Of a stretch of 64,000 nt of DNA, positions 11,340 through 23,700 are shown piece after piece (within the stretch, counting starts at the first letter, position 1; every line of letters starts with the position of its first letter). Origin of the DNA: Dryocosmus kuriphilus (lineage: Eukaryota; Arthropoda; Insecta; Hymenoptera; Cynipidae); NCBI GenBank assembly GCA_038277395.1, contig CM076193.1, forward strand, positions 91,217,583 through 91,281,582, read 5' to 3'. Both the position numbers and the translations under genes were made by a program. The notes below the pieces were generated by a model that searched no databases, had not been told where the DNA came from, and saw only the letters and a program-made list of their open reading frames with translations.

Positions 11340-12260
11340 AATTCAAATAAGGATGATAAATTAGAAGTCCGAAAAAGCCATGTTCCAGAGACTTATGGAC
11401 AAAATTAACACTCCAGACCTAAAGCCTAACGTTTTTTGTCATTTGGACGACATATTTATACTCAAAATTTCGATGATCATTTAAAATACTTGAATATAGT
11501 TTTGGATAAACTGAATGAAGCAAACCTAAGGATCAGCCCAGATGTGTGAATTTAGCTGTTCGGAAGTTGAATAAGTGGGTTTCAAAGTGAATGAAAAAGG
11601 ACTTCAGGTAGAAAACGACCAAATCTAAACCAATCCTTAAATTCCCGAAACCAAAAAACGTGAAACAAATTCAGAGATTAATATGAATGGAAAGTTGGCA
11701 CAGACAATTTATACCACAGTTTTCGGTGATAATGGAACAGTTAAATAAATTATTTAAAAAGGATTAAGCATGGGATTGGGGATTGTAACACGATGAGGCA
11801 TTCCAGACATCAGATCTTTTAACTTCAGCACCAATTTTGACTTGTCCAGATTTTACCCAACTATTTCAACTGGAGACAGATACGAGTAATACGATATTAG
11901 GAGCCGTACTTACACAAACCACAGAGGGAAAAAATTATGTAATCGCGTATGCGAATAGAGGTCTCAACGGCGCCAAATCAACGGTACTCCGCCTCAGAAA
12001 AAGAGTTCCTGGCAGTGGTTGTGGCCATCAGAAAATTTAGACGGTACCTGGAAGGTTGTAGTTTTAAAGTCATAATGGACCACTTAGCATTAAAGTGACT
12101 CCATAACCTTAAAAACCCCACTCGCAGACTAGCTAGATGGGCATTAGAGCTCCTTGAATATGACTACGAAGTCATGTATCGTAAGGGCAGTTCAAACCTC
12201 TACCCGATGCTCTGTCGGGATCAGGAGAATACAATAGAATGGTCCTATTCGCGTTAACGT
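11340..12260 (+). pseudogene. Ty3/gypsy reverse transcriptase and RNase H, fragmentary
   Basis: Across several frames one can read LMDKINTPDLKPNVFCHLDD (the YLDD-type RT active site, here HLDD), DDHLKYLNIVLDKLNEANLR, then the RNase H start LTSAPILTCPDFTQLFQLET, DTSNTILGAVLTQ, an AYANRGLN block, [15 protein letters not shown] and MDHLALK, with YRKGSSN near the end. The N-terminal half of RT (fingers and first catalytic Asp) is missing, consistent with an internal deletion before 11388. Numerous stops and indels; not functional. Confidence 0.75.
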
Positions 12261-12539
12261 GTAGCGTAGGGAAACCGGAAACGAACGAAGATGACAAGAC
12301 GGATGACTGATAATCAGCAAAAATAATAAAGATTAAAAAGAGACCGGAAGAATACCAAAAATGGCGAATACGAGACTTTCAACTTTATTTTTGCAGAACC
12401 TACCCTTTAAAATCTGCTCTATTACCCGACTCCTAACCCATGGAAACTCGCCGTACCCAAGAAATTATGAAACCAAGTTCTAAAAGTAAACCATGAGAGT
12501 ATACAAGCAGACACTTGGTTCCGAAAAAAACACATGTGA

Positions 12540-13425
12540 GAATTTCGGATTACTACTTCTGGCCAGGGATGTATTCGGAAATAATAAAATACGTAAAAAC
12601 TGTACAGTATGTCAGAGAACGAGACCGAGTAACCAAATAAAAAAAGGGCTAATAGGAAAAAAAGAATCATAGAGGATTTGTGGACCACGATTGCTGCAGA
12701 TGTCAAGAGTTTCACAAACGTGTCATTTCACGTTGGGGAACACCGCAGATACTCCATACAAAAAATGGCACGGAATTTGAAAATAAAACCATGCGAGAAC
12801 TTACGTAAAAATTCGGTAATGGGCATACTAAAACCCCCAAATACTACCCATTAAGCGAATCCCACAGAAAGATACAACAGGACGATTAAGCAAATAATTC
12901 AAGCGTACTTAGAAAATTACCATGCGACCTGGGACAAAAATATTGACGATTTACAATTCGCGCTTAACACAAGTAAAAACTCTTCAACTCAGTTTACCGC
13001 AGCCTTTTTTTAAGTCGAGAGTTAAAACCACTCCAATCACTAAAAATAAATTTGAAAACAGACAGTGAAATTGAGTTCCAAGAGATAGACAAGTGGAAAG
13101 ACCGATGAAAACTACAGATAATAAAAGAAGAAGGCCAGAGTAATTTAGACCAGACAAACAATAAAGAAGCTAATAGATATAATTTAAGGAAACAGGTAGA
13201 ATATAAAATAGGCGATAAAGTTTTAAAAACGGTAATTAAACTGTCTAATAAGTCAGACAAAAAAGCAGGTAAACTTTTTGACCAATATGAAGATCCATTT
13301 ATAATTAAGACAAAGATTTCCCCCACAATTTACGAATTGAAAAACCTTAAAGGAAAAAGTATAGGGAAATTCAACATTAACAACCTAGAAATAGAAAATT
13401 TAGATATTAGCAACAAAACGTAGGT
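12540..13425 (+). pseudogene. Ty3/gypsy integrase, fragmentary
   Basis: Segments read FGLLLLARDVFGNNKIRKNC in one frame, matching in the other frame the YFWPGMYSEIIKYVKT and CTVCQRTR of the zinc-binding HHCC domain. Then WGTPQILHTKNGTEFENKTM marks the catalytic core (D replaced by K in the usual TDxGxEF), and YLENYHATWDKNIDDLQFAL and KVLKTVIKLSNKSDK mark the C-terminal part, ending near 13422. Several frame changes and stops are present. Confidence 0.7.
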
Positions 13426-13475
13426 AACAGAAATAAAATATTTTTAAAATTTAAAATAAAAAGAATAAGGGAACC

Positions 13476-13845
13476 ATGGAAGAAAACTGGGAAATCAAGA
13501 TTGAAGAGGCATTATTGGAAAGCAAAATCGGGGAGAACCCGGACGGACTCCAATGCCGGTTTTGTAGAAAAATAATACCTGATATTATTTACGTAGTTCA
13601 CGACTCCTTTTGTAATGACAGGCCTTACAGACACAAAAAGAATTTTACCACTCCAGACAACGACAGACAGACAGGCATACGTACGGGGGAGCTATAACAT
13701 AATTAGCACAAAGTTACAAAATCTTTTAAACATAGAAATAGTAAATACAAACCTGGAGAAGGAAAAAGAGGAGGATTTCGAAACAGAATTAAACATTGAC
13801 AACGAAACGCTACAAGAACTAAACGAAGAACTTCAAAAAGATTAA
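13476..13845 (+). pseudogene. Downstream accessory ORF with a C2HC-type motif, one frameshift
   Basis: Starts MEENWEIKIEEALLE just after integrase, in the place where errantiviruses carry env. It reads LQCRFCRKI ... VVHDSFC, a C-x2-C-x(15)-H-x3-C arrangement that could bind zinc, then RPYRHKKN, a shift of frame near 13640-13670, and DRQTAYVRGSYNIIS with an acidic C-terminal tail (EKEKEEDFETELN) ending at 13843-13845. No signal peptide or membrane segment, so it is not an envelope protein. I do not recognise a named family. It may be an accessory protein of this retrotransposon lineage. Confidence 0.5.
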
Positions 13846-14263
13846 TATTAAGATAGTAAATTTAAATAATATTAATGGCGCAAGGGGAATGGATTTATGG
13901 TTTAATGTACTTCAGACTCACTCCATACTCTGAACAGAAGGACAAATCTTCAATCAGATTTAGGATACGATACAATTTTTGTATTGCAGCAATGTGGACG
14001 TCACCAAGTATTTCTTCTGCTAAAATGCAATATTGGGAACCACAATGATTCAACATACAAAATACTGCCCAGCCCTACAGTGGTTACAAACTAGAAGAGA
14101 AGGAAAGAAGGAATACGAAATAAATTATCATCCACACAGACACGTGAGAAATATAATAAAAAAGGATGATAATAAATAAAAGGAAAGCAAAGGGACGGGA
14201 CAGAAGGAAGGCACACTGGAAAGTCAGAAGATCTGACAGGCAGGGAGAAATACATCGGCCAAT

Positions 14264-14620
14264 ATGGACGAGGAGCTAAAGACAAAATTGTTCCACTTAA
14301 CTTTGGAGTTCGAAAATAGGGCTAGAGACCACTCATTAAGAATATCGAAGTTCAAGGAAAGGGCGGAAAAAATAAGGATGGACTCAGTTAAGGAGGAGAG
14401 GAAACGAGAGGAAGGTTGCAAGAAGAACGAAAGATTTCAATATTGAAGGTTCGAGAAGTAAGGAAAGATGAGAGAAGGCGAGAAATGGAGGAGACAGCAA
14501 CGACAGAGGCAGAGTGGGCACAGCTTCGCCAGCAGAGATAAAGAGAGCACGGCCAGATAATGGAAGAACTTCGAAAGCGAAAGATTTGTAAATTTTTTTC
14601 GTTTTGAAAATCTTTTGTTT
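14264..14620 (+). pseudogene. Charged, probably coiled-coil open frames near the 3' end of the Ty3/gypsy element
   Basis: The frame from 14264 reads MDEELKTKLFHLTLEFENRA and is rich in E, K and R to its stop at 14446. In another frame around 14480-14590 the text runs ETATTEAEWAQLRQQR and EHGQIMEELRKRK. Heptad-like, highly charged sequence suggests a coiled coil. No family recognised. Location between the accessory ORF and the polypurine tract suggests it is part of the retrotransposon. Confidence 0.4.
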
Positions 14621-14646
14621 GTTTTGGTGTACACTCTAACCTCGAC

Positions 14647-14659
14647 AGAGGAGGGGAGG
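14647..14659 (+). promoter_or_regulatory. Polypurine tract of the Ty3/gypsy element
   Basis: AGAGGAGGGGAGG directly precedes TGTTAACG, the expected arrangement of a plus-strand primer site next to the 3' LTR. Confidence 0.6.
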
Positions 14660-15030
14660 TGTTAACGCAAATTGTAAGGGCTGGGAGAGGGCCATGGCTC
14701 AGTCCGGGCGGAACCTCACGAGGGGTCCCGAACGGAATCGGTCTAGCTGGCCTCTCGCCCGTCAACTTTAAGTCTCTGATAGTCTCTCATAGGTTTCCCA
14801 GTGGCTACAGGTGTCATGGAGAATCTTAATGCTCGCAACTTTCCTTTTCGAGGGCTACCGACGCCTCTCAAATAACGCAGTGAGCGCGATCGGGATCATT
14901 GTCCGGAACTATTATTTAGAACTTTTCTCTGGATTGCCATCTGGAACTATTGTTTGGAACTTTCCTCAGGATCGCTGTTCGGAAATACTGCTTAGAACTT
15001 TTCTCAGGATTACTGTAAGTTCTAATAGAC
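14660..15030 (+). repeat. 3' LTR (left end clear, right end uncertain)
   Basis: Begins TGTTAACGC right after the polypurine tract. Contains tandem-like blocks around ggaactatt / tagaacttttctc (14905-15015). No matching 5' LTR in the window, so the right end is only estimated. Confidence 0.45.
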
Positions 15031-16624
15031 ATCTTTTTATAACCCTGCCGCATTTTTACTGTGTTCACCCTTATTTTCGGCACTCTTATCCTTCTTCCCT
15101 TAAACGGTAAACTCCTAGCTAAAAGGTACATCTTTATTGTTGGCTTTATGCGCCATGGGTGCCAAGTGTTATTTTTTCCACATTTAATCCCATTGGGTAA
15201 TGCAAAAAGCCCAACACTAGTTCACGACCGTGTTTACAAGGCTGTTTCAGCAAGTATGGCGTAAATGTTGATCAACGAATGGCTGATCTAGAAGAAGAAG
15301 AAGAAAAAGACGATTCCTACGTGTCCCAACTCTCTTTTTAGAACCTCTAGAAACAATGAAATTTTGAACAAATGATTACTTACCACATAGCGTACTCTCA
15401 ACCTTGATTTAGTGACGCACGTCGAACACATTCGAGAAAAAAATGTAATTTGTTTGAAACATTATCGGATATGTCAAAACTTTATAGCCATTGAGAATCT
15501 CGACCTTTGTCGAAACAAATGAGACACGATTCATCGTCCGACTGTTTAAGTAGGAACTCTCGAATGTGCTCGAAGAGCGTTACTACCTTGATTTATTACA
15601 TTTATTACCTTGATTTATTATTTATTTATTTATTCCACTTAGGACTACATTTATTACATTTTTTTTGCATATTCCATTGGTTGCACTAGTGCAGTAGTTT
15701 CCTACATCTTTTTTTAACGTTTTTTTTTTTTGGAAAGTCAGTGCCGTCTCCCTACAATCTTTTCATGTTGTACTTCCAACCACAGTCGGATAATTCACCG
15801 CTGTCCAAGACTCAAGCGGAAGAAGGAAAACGGTGACCGCCTTGACTGGTATTGTTCCTTGTGGCTGTCAGTAATTTTACAGTTGTAGTTCGTTTTTTCG
15901 TCATTGGAGTATTCTGCTGACCCATTTGTAAAGGAAGTAAGTTTTATCTATCCGAAGAGTACATTGTTTCTGCTCTGATACAGGTAGGTGTTTCGCTGTT
16001 GTGCCGGTCCTAGTGACCTGCGTTTTTTTTTCGGAGCATGGGGTCCCACGTTGATGGGGACATGAGATCTCTTCCGCCTAACCTGCAAAAAATCCCAAAC
16101 TCTTGAAAGTATGGAAGCGTGCGCTATGTGAAGCTTAAACCAGGGGACATTGTACAAGGCTCCGATTGAAAACGAAGATTCTTCTCTGGCTTCTTCCTAT
16201 AATCCAGATCCTCTCTCCCATTAAGCAAAAAAGATTTTACCCGCAAAAGGGAAAATTTTGAAAACGCTGAGAACATCAATGCAATAAGCAAAAGTACACA
16301 TATTGAATCTAAGCCGAGCCGTAATTCCCTTCGGTCGCCCAGACCTAATATTCTCGCTGTAATAAAGGCTCTTATTCTGTTGAAGTTGATTCCGGTGAAG
16401 AAACTCCTACGGACCCTTGTAGTGTAGATAAAATCTTGCACAGTGCATTGCTATTAGAAATGGTATGTTGTTTTCAGAATTAAAAATTTTGGAAATTTCG
16501 AACCAATTAGACACTCCTGCCATTTTCATCCCTTAAAATTGAAGGAAATTATTAATCATCAATGTCTATAGAAGCCCTAGAGTTCCAGTTAATTCCATTA
16601 ACTGAAATTCCATTTTTGGCTCGT
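15031..16624. other. Non-coding stretch with simple repeats
   Basis: Holds a GAA-rich run at 15291-15308 that resembles the 3' tail of the LINE ending near 20205 (so a truncated LINE tail may lie just upstream), and TTTATTA-rich sequence at 15588-15640. The region 16130-16440 is open in more than one frame but I could not match it to LINE ORF1 or any other protein. Confidence 0.35.
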
Positions 16625-16639
16625 TTGTAGGTTTTTTAA

Positions 16640-16860
16640 TCATCTTGAATGACAGATCGTCCACTCGCTTCTTCTCTCGTTCAAATCAATCCAAATCTGC
16701 TATTGATCTTTCCTTGATCTCTGGCAATTTCGCTCCTCTTTTCTCTTGGAAAGTAGAAAGAGATAGGGTGGATAGTGATCACTTTCCTATTTCAACTATT
16801 TTTGGAATCTCCTGCTCATGCTATGAATTCTTTTCGCATAAACATAATTTTTAAAGTCTC
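16640..16860 (+). pseudogene. LINE AP-endonuclease, C-terminal end
   Basis: Reads NDRSSTRFF, SAIDLSLISGNFAPLFSWKV and DSDHFPIST. The S-D-H-F-P-I block is the last catalytic motif (Asp-His) of the apurinic-type endonuclease domain that nicks target DNA in LINEs. The upstream catalytic motifs are not present. Confidence 0.7.
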
Positions 16861-17289
16861 CTGCGATATTTTCCAGGAAACCCTTGAAAAGACTGATCTT
16901 AATTTTAATCAACATAATGGTAATCCTTTCTCAGCTCTTCAAGCATACTACGACTTATTTGAAACTATTGATAACGTCATTCACATTGCTGGTCTTAAAA
17001 GGGCAATGTTCCTAAACGTGATTTAAAATTATCTTGATCTTCAGAAATTCGAGTCTGTATCCCCAAAAAGCTTTAAAAAATTCAAAAGTCCTGGTTGGAG
17101 ATCATTTACGAAACCTCTTACTTTCGCTTCTAGTATTACTAATGTTTGGAATAAGATACGCGGCTTTCGACATAGATTCCTTACTAACCCTTCCCCTTTA
17201 ACTTCCCCATCTAGTACCGAAACAGTAAAAAATTCATAGATAAGTTTAATAGATTTTGATTCCCTCTACCAACCGTTAGAGGAACAATG

Positions 17290-18100
17290 GAACAAATTCT
17301 TAGTTTTCCTGATCCCAAAACCCAATTCTGATCAATTTCACCCTATCATCTTAGCATCCTGCTTTTTAAAACTCATGGAAAGACTAGTGGTCGATAGACT
17401 GAATTGATGGCTCGAGAATTCTTTGATTCTTCCTTCATCACAGTTTGGATTCCATGAGAGCAGATTTTGTACTGATCGTTCAGCCATTTTTTCTACAGAA
17501 ATAAACACAGCATTCGTTAATGACTCTTATACAGCAGCCTTATTTCTAGATGTTGAAGCAGCTTACGGTAGTCATCAGCAACATTCTAATTAATGATATG
17601 GCCAATTTGGATATCCTCCGAAAATACTGTACATTCTTTATAGATCTCACCTGTCATAGAGATATATTTTTCGGAATCAACAATACAAATTTTGAACCGT
17701 ATAAATTTAGAAGAGGCCTCCCGCAAGGTAGTGTCTCAAGACCTGTTTTTCATATCACTTAGACTCTAGGTCTACATAACCATATCCACCCACTTTGCCA
17801 AATTTTGCAATATGCAGATGACATAGACATTTATTTTTCCTCTGAAAATCTAGAGGAATGTATTCTCATTATGCAAGAAAGCCTCTCTCGAAAATTTCTT
17901 AAAATCCAGTAGCTTACATATTTCTATTGAGAAATCTAAACTAGTTATATTTACTACAAAGGACTCCCTTCCATTCGATGTCTCCCTCACTTTAAATAAC
18001 CAAGAAATTTTTCCTGTATTTGAGATTAAATTCTTAGGCACTATCTTCGATTGGCACTTCACATGAGAACCCCACTTTCAGGCTCTCATTCAAAGACTAG
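17290..18100 (+). pseudogene. LINE reverse transcriptase, fragmentary
   Basis: Reads IPKPNSDQFHPIILASCFLK, LMERLVVDRLN, SSQFGFHESR, AALFLDVEAAY (first catalytic Asp block), FRRGLPQGSV, then LQYADDIDIYF (the Y-A-D-D active site, intact) and IEKSKLVIF, with LNNQEIFPVFEIKFLG afterwards. These are RT motifs in order, typical of Jockey/I-group LINEs. Two or more frame changes and stops (for example after RLN and at 17761) make it a pseudogene. Confidence 0.8.
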
Positions 18101-18759
18101 AATCAGACATTAATATTATTAAATTCTTACGGGGAACTTGGTGGGGCTCAGGACCTATGTAGATCCTCATGTATGCTACATCACTCTCTAACTAGAAACG
18201 TTTTAGAATACAGCTGTCAAGCTTTATTAGTTTACCATACACAAATGTATGACAACTTTGCAAACTAAAAAATAGACTTCTAAGATTAATTCTGAGTTAC
18301 CGTATCTCCACTCCCATACCAGTTATGTTTGCGGAACTTAAAGAACCACCCCTAATTTTCCGCATGAAATTCCTTGGCAAAAAATGTATTCTTAAAATGT
18401 TTTCGACTAAAACCACCCTTTGTTCCATCTACTCTGTCAATTAGATAACAACAGAGAAAAAAGGAAAAGCTCAATCTTCGCCGAGTCTTGCCACTCCTAA
18501 ATGCTTTTGCCTCCTTAAAACAATTTAAGCCCAACATTATCTACTTTACTCCTATAAACTTTATCCTACATTACTCTATCCAATTTGATATCCCCGATAC
18601 TGACCTCCAGTTAGGAGAAAAATTACAAATAAGTCCTCACCCAAATTTAGAATTTAGGAACATTATAGGTATTAATCACACAAATGACTTACTGGAATAG
18701 AATGGAAGCTTCTAATGTGTCCCCTGAGGGTTTACATTATTGTTTTTTGTATTTCTCCA

Positions 18760-18985
18760 CTATTCCTTTGCACACCCCCCACACACATACTTTGGTGGTG
18801 GGAGGGGGACCTACAGTTTAAGGTGGATTCCGAACCAACAAGAACCACGGCTTAAAGTACTTAAAGAACCTTTTTCTCTAGAGGTACCGGCGCCACGATA
18901 TACCGGAGATGAACAACTCCCTTGCTAGGCAACTGTTCACCGCGTGTGCCGCCGAGGTTCTTCCAGAGTCAAATGACTTACTGTA
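18760..18985. repeat. Foreign block inside the LINE, possible short interspersed element
   Basis: A GC-richer segment including gtggtgggagggggacctac, cggcgccacgatataccgg and cttgctaggcaactg interrupts LINE coding sequence between the RT and RNase H parts. No LINE similarity can be read through it. Ends and target duplication were not identified. Confidence 0.35.
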
Positions 18986-19089
18986 GGATCCAAAAAACCG
19001 AAATCCAACATACAGGAATCGACATAACTCGCCCTTCCATTCAAATCTTTAAGAAATATAAATTATTCCATCTGTATTCTATTTTTACA

Positions 19090-19740
19090 GCTTAAGCGAT
19101 TGCCATATGTGAGGCTCTTAAACCTATTTTTGAGTGATAAATTATCCCCAGCATTATCTGCTCTGACTTCCAAAGTGTCCTGAAAGCCTGTCTCAACTTT
19201 AGCATCCTGAAACCTAAATAATTCTATATCTATAAAATTAGAATTCTCCTCCACCTAGCTTTATGTCAAAATATTTTAGTATACATCTACCAGATTCATG
19301 GCCATAAGGGAATGTTTGGAAACGAGCTCTCAGAAAAACTTACCAAACTAGATTTCACAGATGGCATCTCTTTAGACGACAGAATTTCTCACATGGACCT
19401 TTAATGAATTAGTCTCCACTCAAATAAAAAATTCCTTTAATACTTTTTTAAATAATAAGAGTGAAACCAGAAATTTAGGTCGCTACTATTTTAAATTACA
19501 CTTCTCTTAAACTCCTAAGCTTTGGTTTTTCCATTCCGCTTTGGTTTTTCCATTCCAATCTAAAACGATGTGGTATTGTGAACATATGTCGACTGAGAAG
19601 TAACCATTACACCCTAGCAGATAGCTTAACCAGAGTCAACTTTACAGACTCTTACTCATGTCCTTGTGGAGATGAGTCAGATGACATCAATCACGTTGTC
19701 TAGGCTTCCCGTTGATTTATAGACAATAGAAAAATACTTT
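19090..19740 (+). pseudogene. LINE RNase H-like segment and C-terminal cysteine motif
   Basis: Reads AIAICEALKPIF, IICSDFQSVLKACLN, YQIHGHKGMFGNELSEKLTK (the H-x-G-x-x-G-N-E RNase H block), then SNHYTLAD-like text and SYSCPCGDESDDINHVV, the Cys-rich C-terminal motif of Jockey/I-type LINE polyproteins. Stops and frame changes throughout. Confidence 0.65.
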
Positions 19741-20205
19741 ACAATTAAAAATCGCTTATTCAATCAAAGAGATTTCCTCCTTTCTGTGCGGGGCCCTTCT
19801 TGTGTAAGCCAAATAATCATCTTGCTCAGTTAATCATAAAATTTCTTTAGCAATGTAACTTGTCCGTCGAGACTATTCTAATTTTCCTTTATATGAATTT
19901 CTTTTTCTTTTCTCTTCTCGTTTTTGCTACCCTAAATGCTTAATTTACTTGATTCTTGGACACATTTCACAAGTTTGAATTTACCGATTAAACTGCAATC
20001 TTGCTCTATCGCTACTCCATCTATCTACTCTACAAAGCTTGAATCTATACCTCCAAACTGTACAATCGCTCTATATGACTACATACTTATTGCTATTGCT
20101 GGATAGGTCTCACTGTACCAGCAAGGGATGCTTACAGCGAAGATGAGGATATCCCTATGAATCTAGTGCTAATGAAAAATCACCAAAAAAGAAGAAGAAG
20201 AAGCT

Positions 20206-20776
20206 CGAGCGGGTTGGTTTCTTGGGTCTCGCGACCTTCCTATTATTAAGATTAGATCAAGTTGAGAAAAATTAAAATTTGGTCAAATATTAATAAATCG
20301 AATTTTTATAAACTAAATAGATGTGGAAGTTGACGATCTCGAAGTGACATACTTACCTAAAATTAGAGCATGCTTGGCTGTGATCTTTACATAAGTAAGA
20401 ATTTATTTCCAAGATATTAAGACGCTGAATAAGAATCAAAAAAATTTGAACAAGAAAGTTTATTGTGTTCCGAGAAAATCAAAATTTATTGTAACAGTAT
20501 CGGAATGTGACCGACAATTTTTCGCTTAAAATCCGATAGAAACAAGATAATTATGTATTTTTCATCAGTAAACTTTAATCATTTTAAAAACTATTAGTGT
20601 TGAATAAAATTAGAAAAAAAAAATTGAATTAGATTTTTTTTTTTTAGAAACTGAGAATAAACATTTTGGCGGTTATCTAGTTTTGAATTGCCAATTTATA
20701 TGTTACTACATTAAAACATAAGATTTGTAGTAGTGTTCCCCCCCTATGTGAATTCCCCTCGCGCCGTCACACACTG
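20206..20776. other. AT-rich spacer, no gene seen
   Basis: Nothing recognised between the LINE tail and the fold-back element. Confidence 0.4.
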
Positions 20777-23700
20777 GGCTGAACCAGGAATTTACTATTC
20801 AAAATCACCTACAGCCTACAATTCTTGACCGACTTTCAATTCATTTCACAGAAATAATCAGCAATAAATTCACAAAGTCGACATTGAAATGGATTTTTGA
20901 ATTTGTATCATTTTTCCATTTTTTATATGAATAAACAAAGAGAAAAATATATACTTTTTTCAAATATTATTTTTTACCTTTAAATAAATAACTCATTTAA
21001 TCCTAATCAAGATACAAATGGATTTCAAAGGATCGAACGAATAAAAATAATTAACAGAATGTTGAACCTAATTGTTATAAACAAATTACATTAACAAAAA
21101 AGTCAACATCATCGATTTTTTGCTTGCAAAATATATTTATGAGTTGAAATTGCTAAATTTATCGATAACATGATACTTGATCATGCAAAATTGTTATCCG
21201 ATATTATTTATTTAATTTATGAACAAATGCACAGTTTATACATTTATAGACAGAAAGTAAACGTTTTTTTTTCTTATCGACTTCAAATTATATTACTGGT
21301 GATGCTTAGTGATGAAGACTTGACATCCGATATTATTTGTTTATTTTATAAACAAATGCATAGTTTGGCCATTCATAGACAGAAAGTAAACATTTTTTCT
21401 TCTTATCACTTTCAAATCATATTAGCGGTTATATTTAGTGATGAAGACTTTCATTTAATGTTAAGAATTTAAATTGCTATTAACAATGGCTGAAAAGATA
21501 TTTAAATAAATGCTGTTTTATAGAAATAAGCAATGTCTTCCAAACCCAATCAAAAGCCTCATGATGCGTGATTTTTGCAAGTATATATCTTACAATAAAC
21601 AAAGACTACTGTTAATAAATCACTGTTTGTAACCAAATACCAATTACTTGTTGGTGTATCAACAAGGAAGTTGAATAACATTCAACAAATGAATGTACAA
21701 TTTATAAACAAACGCTCTAGTCAGATACAGCTTAGAAGAAATATAATATGCTTCACATTGTATCATGTTTTAATTAAATGTTTTCCAGTTTTTTAAATAA
21801 TTAGAAATATACCGCCAAAAACTGTTAGTTCAGACTCTACCGCTAGATGGGTAACTTTTTTGCATGCCCGTAAATTATTTGAGCGTGAAATTTGAATTGA
21901 TGAATTTCGGCCCAACGATGTCTAAGTTCACTCCCGAAGGGGTTGAGAGTCCCTTTGTTGTAAGGAATTGAAGTTCCCCTCGCGTTGTACTGAAAAGTCC
22001 TTGGATAAATAAAAAAGGAACTAATATAACCGAAATAAATAAATTGGGATGTTTAGGCTAAAAAGGTTTAAGATTTTATTTAAAGTTCGCATCGAAAGAG
22101 AGACGACCAGTACAGTCTCAAGATCTGGAGTGATCTGAAGAAGTTCGCCCACGCAGAGGCGGCTGAGAGTCATCTCCCCTCCACAAGAGGGTTGGGTCTT
22201 GTCGTCGTTCCTTCTGTGTTTCTTCCACTCTAATGTAGTATACCTCTATTTTAATCTAAACTTCTAATAGTTTCAAAATGTTTTTACTGGTTACTTTTTA
22301 CAATTTGAGTCCTATTTTCCTGAGCTACAATAATGACTTAATTTATGAAATTACAATTCGCTGGTTTATAGAATTTGTACATTGATATTTGAACGTCAGA
22401 ACTGATCGATTAAAATGACTCTACATAGTCTTATTAATAAGACAAGTACCAAAAAAAATTAATAGCATGGTACAGTCAATGACAGTTATAAAGTACTTAA
22501 AAGAATCAACAATTAGGTAACAGTAAAATGCACATACAATCTTTGTAAGAATTTGAATAGAGCTTAAAAATATATCTTAAGAATATATAATTGAGTAGAC
22601 TGTAATTATTCCTAATCTTGAACTAGGAATCTCGCATTCTTGATAATAACATGTTAGATTAAATCTAAAAATAACTGTCCATTATTAGTTTATATTCTAT
22701 TAACATTAATTTATGATTGTAAAAATGATCCTACATAGGTGTGCTGATGGCACTTTTATCCTAATTTATTCTTATAGTGAGCCGCAGTGCGTCCCTCTCC
22801 TGAGTCTCAGAGTTTCAATTTAAGTTAAATTGTAACTGAACCAAAATTAAATTAAAAACTAGTTCCTAAGTACGTCTGGACCATTTACCTCAAGATGGAA
22901 AACGCAAGAATTTGGGGTGATACACTTTCTCACGCTTTTTAAGAATTTGAAGGGGAAACGGGACTTGAAATAAGCAGCGGTGAAATCGAGGGTGAGATTG
23001 AGGCGGAATTTGGCTTTTATGACTTTCACATGTGTACTGTACTATAGATCCACCCCAAGTGCCTGGAAAACCTCCACCGACCCATACAAGGCGCCTCTTG
23101 TTTCCTCGAACCACGAGGGGCCAGACTCGTAAAATATTGAAGGGTGGCTGGTTTGATGTTTCGAATGCTAGGTTTGGAATATGTTACTGACTTTTTACAA
23201 AAATGAGGTTTCGGTCTTTCGAAATGTGGGGAACGAGGATGGAGTTACGAAAAGGATGTTTGATATCGGAATCATGATATTCGAATCTGCCCGCTAAGCG
23301 CTGGTGCGCAACGATGAATACTGGTACTAGAGCGGATTCATCACAAAGCAGTATCATTTTTTTATGTTATAAGTATAAGAGGCTTGCAAGAGTAAATTGC
23401 CTTTATGCGACCTAGCTTCGGCTTATTTCGACTTCGTCATACGCAGGTTTGTGGTTTTGAAAATACTGCTTATTCCTATAAAACAGCGCTTATTTAAACA
23501 CCTTTTCAAATCATTGTTAATGACAATTGAAATTCGTAACATTAAATGACAAGTTTTCATCACTAAACATCATCAGTAATATACATAATTTGAAGTCGAT
23601 AAGAAAAAAAAAGCTTACTTTCAGTCTCTGAAGGGCCAAACTATGTACTTTTAAATAAAATTTGTATATAAAATAAACAAATAATATCGGATGTCAAGTC

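Larger units (their letters stand above)
10976..15030 (+). mobile_element. Decayed Ty3/gypsy LTR retrotransposon, 5'-truncated
   Basis: Order on the plus strand is protease tail, reverse transcriptase fragment, RNase H, integrase, then extra open frames, a polypurine tract and the start of a 3' LTR, as in Ty3/gypsy elements. Gag, most of the palm of the RT and the 5' LTR were not found. Many stops and frameshifts mark it as old. The right boundary is a guess because the end of the LTR was not identified. Confidence 0.75.
16625..20205 (+). mobile_element. Decayed non-LTR retrotransposon (Jockey/R1-type LINE)
   Basis: Plus-strand order is endonuclease end, reverse transcriptase, RNase H-like segment, C-terminal cysteine motif and a (GAA)n tail at 20183-20202, as in I/Jockey/R1-group LINEs. 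It is 5'-truncated inside the endonuclease, and full of stops and indels. A ~220-bp foreign block lies at 18760-18985. Confidence 0.75.

Noticed and set aside
13476..13845. Envelope gene of an errantivirus
   Set aside because: Right position, but no signal peptide, no membrane segment and no furin-like site; contains a possible zinc motif instead.
16124..16441. 105-codon minus-strand frame before the LINE
   Set aside because: No motif on this strand; the plus strand might be LINE 5' coding sequence but that could not be shown either.
22890..23114. 74-codon minus-strand frame in the fold-back loop
   Set aside because: No recognisable motif and no coding context; possibly LTR or leader DNA.
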